A DNA stretch of 64,000 bases from Pycnococcus provasolii (lineage: Eukaryota > Chlorophyta > Pseudoscourfieldiophyceae > Pseudoscourfieldiales > Pycnococcaceae): contig OW568866.1 of assembly GCA_938743325.2 (NCBI GenBank), forward strand, positions 310,001 through 374,000, in the 5' to 3' direction. The position numbers and the translations under genes are program-made. Below, one piece after another: positions 60,304-64,000 of the stretch. Positions within the stretch are counted from its first letter, which is position 1. Every line of letters begins with the position of its first letter. The notes under the pieces are model-generated. The model was not told the DNA's origin, made no database searches, and saw only the letters and a list, made by a program, of their open reading frames with translations.

Positions 60304-60849
60304 TAGCAGCGTGATTTGTGGGATGTAGAATATGTAAATTTCTGTGGTTTATAAAATAACGTTCTCTTTCTTCTTGTCTATAGGTTTATCTTGACCACTA
60401 AGGTCATGCGAGTGGTGTACAGCCATATAAGTACTACCCATACTACCCACGCAGGCATGAGTGTCACGACCTACCTACCGTATATATCCCCACCTGTCAC
60501 GTAAGTTCTTTGTTGCGTGCGAGCGCGGTATGCTTGCGAGTGGGCGTGCTTCAGGAGCATCTTTTTTGCTGGAAGAGGGCATCTTTTTCCGGCTTGGAGC
60601 ATCTCTCTCTCTCAGCCTGCGCGCCACGGCACGCAAGTAGCACTCTAAATGTACCACCCTCCTGAGTCCTGACGAGCCAACCTCCGACTAAACCCCTCTT
60701 CTAAAGCCTCATATTTCCCTGGTAAGTACTGTAATTACTACGAAACTCCGCGGGTTCCACCTCAGCTGTCAGCCGCCTCCAATACAGTACAGTGCACACA
60801 GCCTAACTAAAGGTTTCTTGCCAGCCACTCGTAAGGTAATCTTGCCAGC
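60304..60849. other. Intergenic promoter region of the chromate transporter
   Basis: No gene is supported. It contains TACTGTA (about 60727) and TACAGTA (about 60785) heptamers and short AT-rich stretches; transcription of both neighbours runs left to right. Confidence 0.5.
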
Positions 60850-62352
60850 ATGGCGGCCGCCACAGCAGCCGCCGAACAGGTACCTGAAGAAAGCAACAAC
60901 AAAGTAGTGCAAGCTCTGGAGGACAGCGCGGAGAAAGGTGCCAACTCCCCAGAGGAGGAGGAGGAGGAACCTTCCCAGAACATCACCTACGCTGAAATCT
61001 TCAAGTCGTTTTTGGTCTTAGGATGGACAGCTTTCGGCGGCCCAGCCGCGCACGTCGCGCTCTTCCAGAAGCGGTTCGTGGGTGCCGGCAAGTGGATGAC
61101 GGAGGCCATCTACGCCGAACTTCTCGCTCTCGGGCAGTGCCTCCCCGGTCCCACGTCCACGCAGGTGTCGTTCGCCCTCGGAGTCACGCAGAGAGGCGTC
61201 TCTGGTGGCCTGATGTCAGGCTTGCTGTTCCAGTACCCTGGTGCCGTTGCCATGACCCTGCTAGGCCTGCTCGCTAAGGGCACGTTAAAAGCAAACTCCT
61301 CCGAGCTCGTCGTGGGTGCCACCGCAGGGCTCGCAGCCGCGGGCGTCGCTCTCGTGGCGTCCGCCGCGCTTGCACTCGGGCGCAAGCTGTGCGCGCAGCG
61401 TGATACGCAACTCATCGCCCTGCTGAGCTGCGTGGTTGTGTGCTACATCACGCGTGGGTGGCTGTTCCCCCTCGTGCTCTTTTTGGGCGGCCTACACACG
61501 TACATAGGCCGTCCACCTCCCGAGCAAAAAGCCGCTGACAACGACGACGCCGCGTCGAGCGTGCAATACCTAGGCCTGAACCGACCGATGGGCGGAGCGC
61601 TCATATTCGTCTGGCTCGCGGCGCTCATCGCGCTTCCCATCTACAAGGACAACGTCAAGTACGAGGATGCGAAGCAGCTTCACTGGTTCGAGTCCTTCTA
61701 CCGCACCGGAAGCATCATCTGGGGAGGTGGCCAGGTGGTTCTGCCACTGCTGCAGCACGAGCTCGTGTCGTACGACACGTGCTGCATCGGCGTCACGGAA
61801 GGGTGTGGCACAACGTCGGCGATGCGCTGTGTCGAGCGTCGCACCGTCGACACGTCGACGTGCAAGGAGGAGTGCGACTACGTCTCGCCATCGAGCTGGG
61901 TGACGGAGGAGCAGTTCTTCGCAGGACTTGGTTTGGCGCAGGCGATGCCCGGCCCGCTGTTCAACTTCGCCGGCTACCTCGGCGCGGTGATGGGCGGCGT
62001 TCCCGGCGCTTGCGTGTGCTGGCTCGGCCTCTTCGGTCCCGGCATCATGCTCATCTACGGCGTTCTCCCCTTCTGGGGCAAGTTTCGAAAAAACGCGGTG
62101 TACCGCCGCATGCTGCCCGGCCTCAACGCATCCGCCGTGGGTCTCATCGTCGCGTCCGTGTTTAAGATGATGTTCTCGGCGCGCGGCATCAGCCGCTTCC
62201 CGGACTTCAGCCTTGGCATTGGCCTCGTCGCGTTCGCCGGCGTGGAGTTTGTCAAGCTTGACAACAAGGTTCTGTCACAAATTCAGGCGCCCATCGTGGT
62301 TGTGTGTGGCGGCATACTCGGCCTCATCGCCGCCGCGGCTGGGGCGCACTGA
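60850..62352 (+). CDS. Chromate ion transporter (CHR family), bidomain
   Basis: 500 residues, the length of two-domain CHR proteins. An acidic N-terminus (about 45 residues) precedes the first CHR domain: SFLVLGWTAFGGPAAHVALF and ALGQCLPGPTSTQVSFALG. The second domain has the parallel FYRTGSIIWGGGQVVLPLL and GLAQAMPGPLFNFAGYLGAV. About ten hydrophobic segments are seen. Between the domains lies a Cys-rich loop (SYDTCCIGVTEGCGTTSAMRC, closed by STCKEEC), unusual for bacterial members. The family exports chromate or takes up sulfate-like anions; which applies here is unknown. Confidence 0.92.
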   Translation: MAAATAAAEQVPEESNNKVVQALEDSAEKGANSPEEEEEEPSQNITYAEIFKSFLVLGWTAFGGPAAHVALFQKRFVGAGKWMTEAIYAELLALGQCLPGPTSTQVSFALGVTQRGVSGGLMSGLLFQYPGAVAMTLLGLLAKGTLKANSSELVVGATAGLAAAGVALVASAALALGRKLCAQRDTQLIALLSCVVVCYITRGWLFPLVLFLGGLHTYIGRPPPEQKAADNDDAASSVQYLGLNRPMGGALIFVWLAALIALPIYKDNVKYEDAKQLHWFESFYRTGSIIWGGGQVVLPLLQHELVSYDTCCIGVTEGCGTTSAMRCVERRTVDTSTCKEECDYVSPSSWVTEEQFFAGLGLAQAMPGPLFNFAGYLGAVMGGVPGACVCWLGLFGPGIMLIYGVLPFWGKFRKNAVYRRMLPGLNASAVGLIVASVFKMMFSARGISRFPDFSLGIGLVAFAGVEFVKLDNKVLSQIQAPIVVVCGGILGLIAAAAGAH

Positions 62353-62609
62353 CTGACTGACTGATGTAAAAGGATGATGAAAAATAATTAATTCGATTTT
62401 AGATTAATTTATTACACGATAATCTCTAATAATATCGATCGATTGATCCTTAGAATGAAATGAACTTAACAACAACTTCTTATCCGATAAGTTTAATATC
62501 CGCACTACTTGCTATTTACCTACTAAAAAATATTACAAAATGGTTGGTTGGGGAGGAGGGGGCCGGCGGCGGCGGCGGCGGTGGTGGTGGTGGTGCGAAA
62601 GCGCCCATG

Positions 62610-63140
62610 TCAGTGCTGTCGCACGCGCGGGCTCAATAGCCGATCCGGCCGAGGCGTGCGCGGGCTGACGTCAGGCGAGCGACACGGCGGCGGAGGCGAC
62701 GGAGGTGGCGTGTTCGGTTTGGGCTTCTTGCTTCCGCCGTGCTGCTGCCACTCCCACTTTGGTGCACGAACGCCGCCTGCCCCGCCTTGCTGCTGCAGGT
62801 GGCGGTGGTGCGTGTCCGGCCTGCCCTCCTCGAAGTCGAAGTCCCACTTCTCCCGTTTCTCTTGGAACATCTCCTTCTCCGCGTTTGCCAGCCACGCTTC
62901 CGCAGCCGACTCTGGAAAGTCTAGAGTTGCTGCCGCCGCCGCAGCAGCAGCCGCACGCTCGCCGCTGCTGCTGCTGCTGGGTGCGCCACGCCCTGCACGT
63001 GGCGAACAGCCGCTGCTGCTGCTACTCCTCGTGTTTCTGCGGTGGTTGTTGTTTCTCGCCCGTGATGTCGGGTCAGCTGACGTTGATGGCTGCTCTGACG
63101 CTGCCCTTGCTGCTGGTGTTGGTAGCATGGAGCGTGTCAT
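62610..63140 (-). CDS. Kip/KRP-type cyclin-dependent kinase inhibitor
   Basis: 176 residues from MTRSMLPTPA. The N-terminal 75 are Ser/Arg/Ala low complexity. The conserved core reads AEAWLANAEKEMFQEKREKW then DFDFEEGRP (about 79-108) and KWEW (128-131). It matches the CDK-binding region of animal p27 and plant KRP/ICK proteins (RKWNFDFQNHKP...KYEW), in which the segment inserts into the CDK. In those proteins about four residues separate the two parts; here there are about 20, rich in His/Gln/Gly. A Pro-rich tail with SPR motifs may be phosphorylated. An antisense frame (62548-63162) is judged a shadow. Confidence 0.72.
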   Translation of the reverse strand: MTRSMLPTPAARAASEQPSTSADPTSRARNNNHRRNTRSSSSSGCSPRAGRGAPSSSSSGERAAAAAAAAATLDFPESAAEAWLANAEKEMFQEKREKWDFDFEEGRPDTHHRHLQQQGGAGGVRAPKWEWQQHGGSKKPKPNTPPPSPPPPCRSPDVSPRTPRPDRLLSPRVRQH

Positions 63141-64000
63141 GCGCCCAACAACCGGCGCGTGACTCGTGTGCTGCCTTTGGTTGCGCGTTTGCACGCGTCG
63201 CTCCCTTCGACTTGTGTCTGTGAAGTGTTTGTTTGTTTGTTTGTTTTTTTGGGGGGGGGGGGGAGTTTGTGAACTGGTTAGGCACTACAAAAGGTGACTC
63301 ATCTGACTGTGTGTGTGTGCTGTTTCCTCTTCTCTCTTGCCGTAAAGAGCCACTCGCTCATTCGTCCACAACACACATACAACAAAACGAAGAGGATAAA
63401 TACGGCAAGCTTGTCGCGTCACCAGTGGCCACCACCACCACCACTTCAAGTCAAATATTTCACATTTGTTTACGTACCATCCTGCTGCGGCTGCGTCGTC
63501 GTCATTTCGGAGTTTCGTTAAAGCACTGGGACTGGCCTTTTCCACGCTTGTCCAGTGCAGACTTTTCTCTTTTGACGACTCAAACGTGACGTGCGCTCAA
63601 CACGCCGAACACACCTTAAGTCTTCGTTAATTGGAGAGTAAAGCGGCAAGAAGCAGAATTAAGAAGCAGCTTAATGTAAGTAAGGGGGAGCACAACACAA
63701 TGCGGGGGCGGGCCCCTGAAGACAAGAAATGAAGAAAGGGGGGAAGAAGAAGGCTCTCTGAGACTAAGGCAGAATGCACAGAATGCGAAGCGAAGGGGCA
63801 GAATGCACAGAATGCAATGCGACACAAGACGAATGATAATGCTAGTGGCTAATGAGGGGTACTACAAGTGTACACGACAGCGAGGGAATGGAATGCGAAG
63901 GGGTACAAACGCAATGCAATGCAATGCATGCAATGGCCGGGAGACCAAGGGAGGGGCGAGGAGAGGAGCGGCGGACACCTACTGTAGTCTAACGCGCAAG
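63141..64000. other. 3' flank without a supported gene
   Basis: Contains a poly-G run (about 63247-63261), a GTGTGT stretch, AATGC-rich short repeats (63770-63940) and a TACTGTA heptamer near 63981. The first part is presumably the promoter of the CDK-inhibitor gene. Confidence 0.55.

Noticed and set aside
62548-63162. Plus-strand frame of 204 codons opposite the CDK inhibitor
   Set aside because: Poly-Val/Leu/Ala translation of simple repeats; the minus strand carries the recognisable Kip motif.

Overview
The window looks like nuclear DNA of a small, gene-dense eukaryote, most likely a prasinophyte-type green alga (inference). Genes are mostly intronless, separated by roughly 60-500 bp, and often sit in convergent or divergent pairs. 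The few introns seen are short GT-AG introns. Several proteins carry organelle-type presequences (argininosuccinate lyase, CPSase small chain, an alpha/beta hydrolase, a DMT transporter). A Kip/KRP-type CDK inhibitor and a choline-monooxygenase-like Rieske protein fit Viridiplantae, while PKA, POC1 and a class III cyclase fit an early-branching alga rather than a land plant. A circularly permuted tRNA gene, a type known from picoprasinophytes and red algae, supports this. Telomere-type TTAGGG arrays are scattered internally.

Layout: 1.4-6.6 kb SIN3 corepressor; 6.8-8.8 unknown protein; 9.4-10.7 EamA transporter; 11.1-13.6 SEC23; 13.7-15.0 SIL1/Fes1-like exchange factor; 15.2-15.8 small membrane protein; 16.2-17.4 alpha/beta hydrolase; 17.4-18.3 CWC15; 18.8-20.2 POC1; 20.4-21.4 pyridoxal kinase; 22.1-25.0 argininosuccinate lyase and CPSase small subunit tail to tail; 25.8-28.4 NOC2; 28.6-29.3 J-domain protein; 29.5-31.2 MRS2-type Mg channel; 31.4-31.6 permuted tRNA-Leu(UAA); 31.7-33.6 TIR-like/TPR protein; 34.5-36.5 adenylyl cyclase; 36.8-37.8 PAK1IP1/MAK11; 38.1-39.1 unknown; 39.2-40.5 calmodulin-like protein; 41.2-43.6 complete pogo-like DNA transposon; 44.9-45.9 PKA catalytic subunit; 47.0-47.7 SET protein; 47.8-49.0 Rieske oxygenase.

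From about 49.1 to 58.3 kb the character changes. This stretch holds fragments (polyketide synthase pieces, an ABCC transporter relic with part of its ATPase on the opposite strand, a RanBP2 zinc-finger exon), inverted and direct duplications, telomeric inserts and simple repeats. I read it as a rearranged, decaying block. Ordinary genes resume with a GT25-2OG oxygenase fusion (58.4-60.3), a chromate transporter (60.9-62.4) and a CDK inhibitor (62.6-63.1).

Functional links: arginine/carbamoyl-phosphate synthesis (ASL + CPSase), cAMP signalling (cyclase + PKA), ribosome biogenesis (NOC2 + MAK11), and the secretory pathway (SEC23, SIL1). All product calls come from reading motifs by eye; no database search was run.
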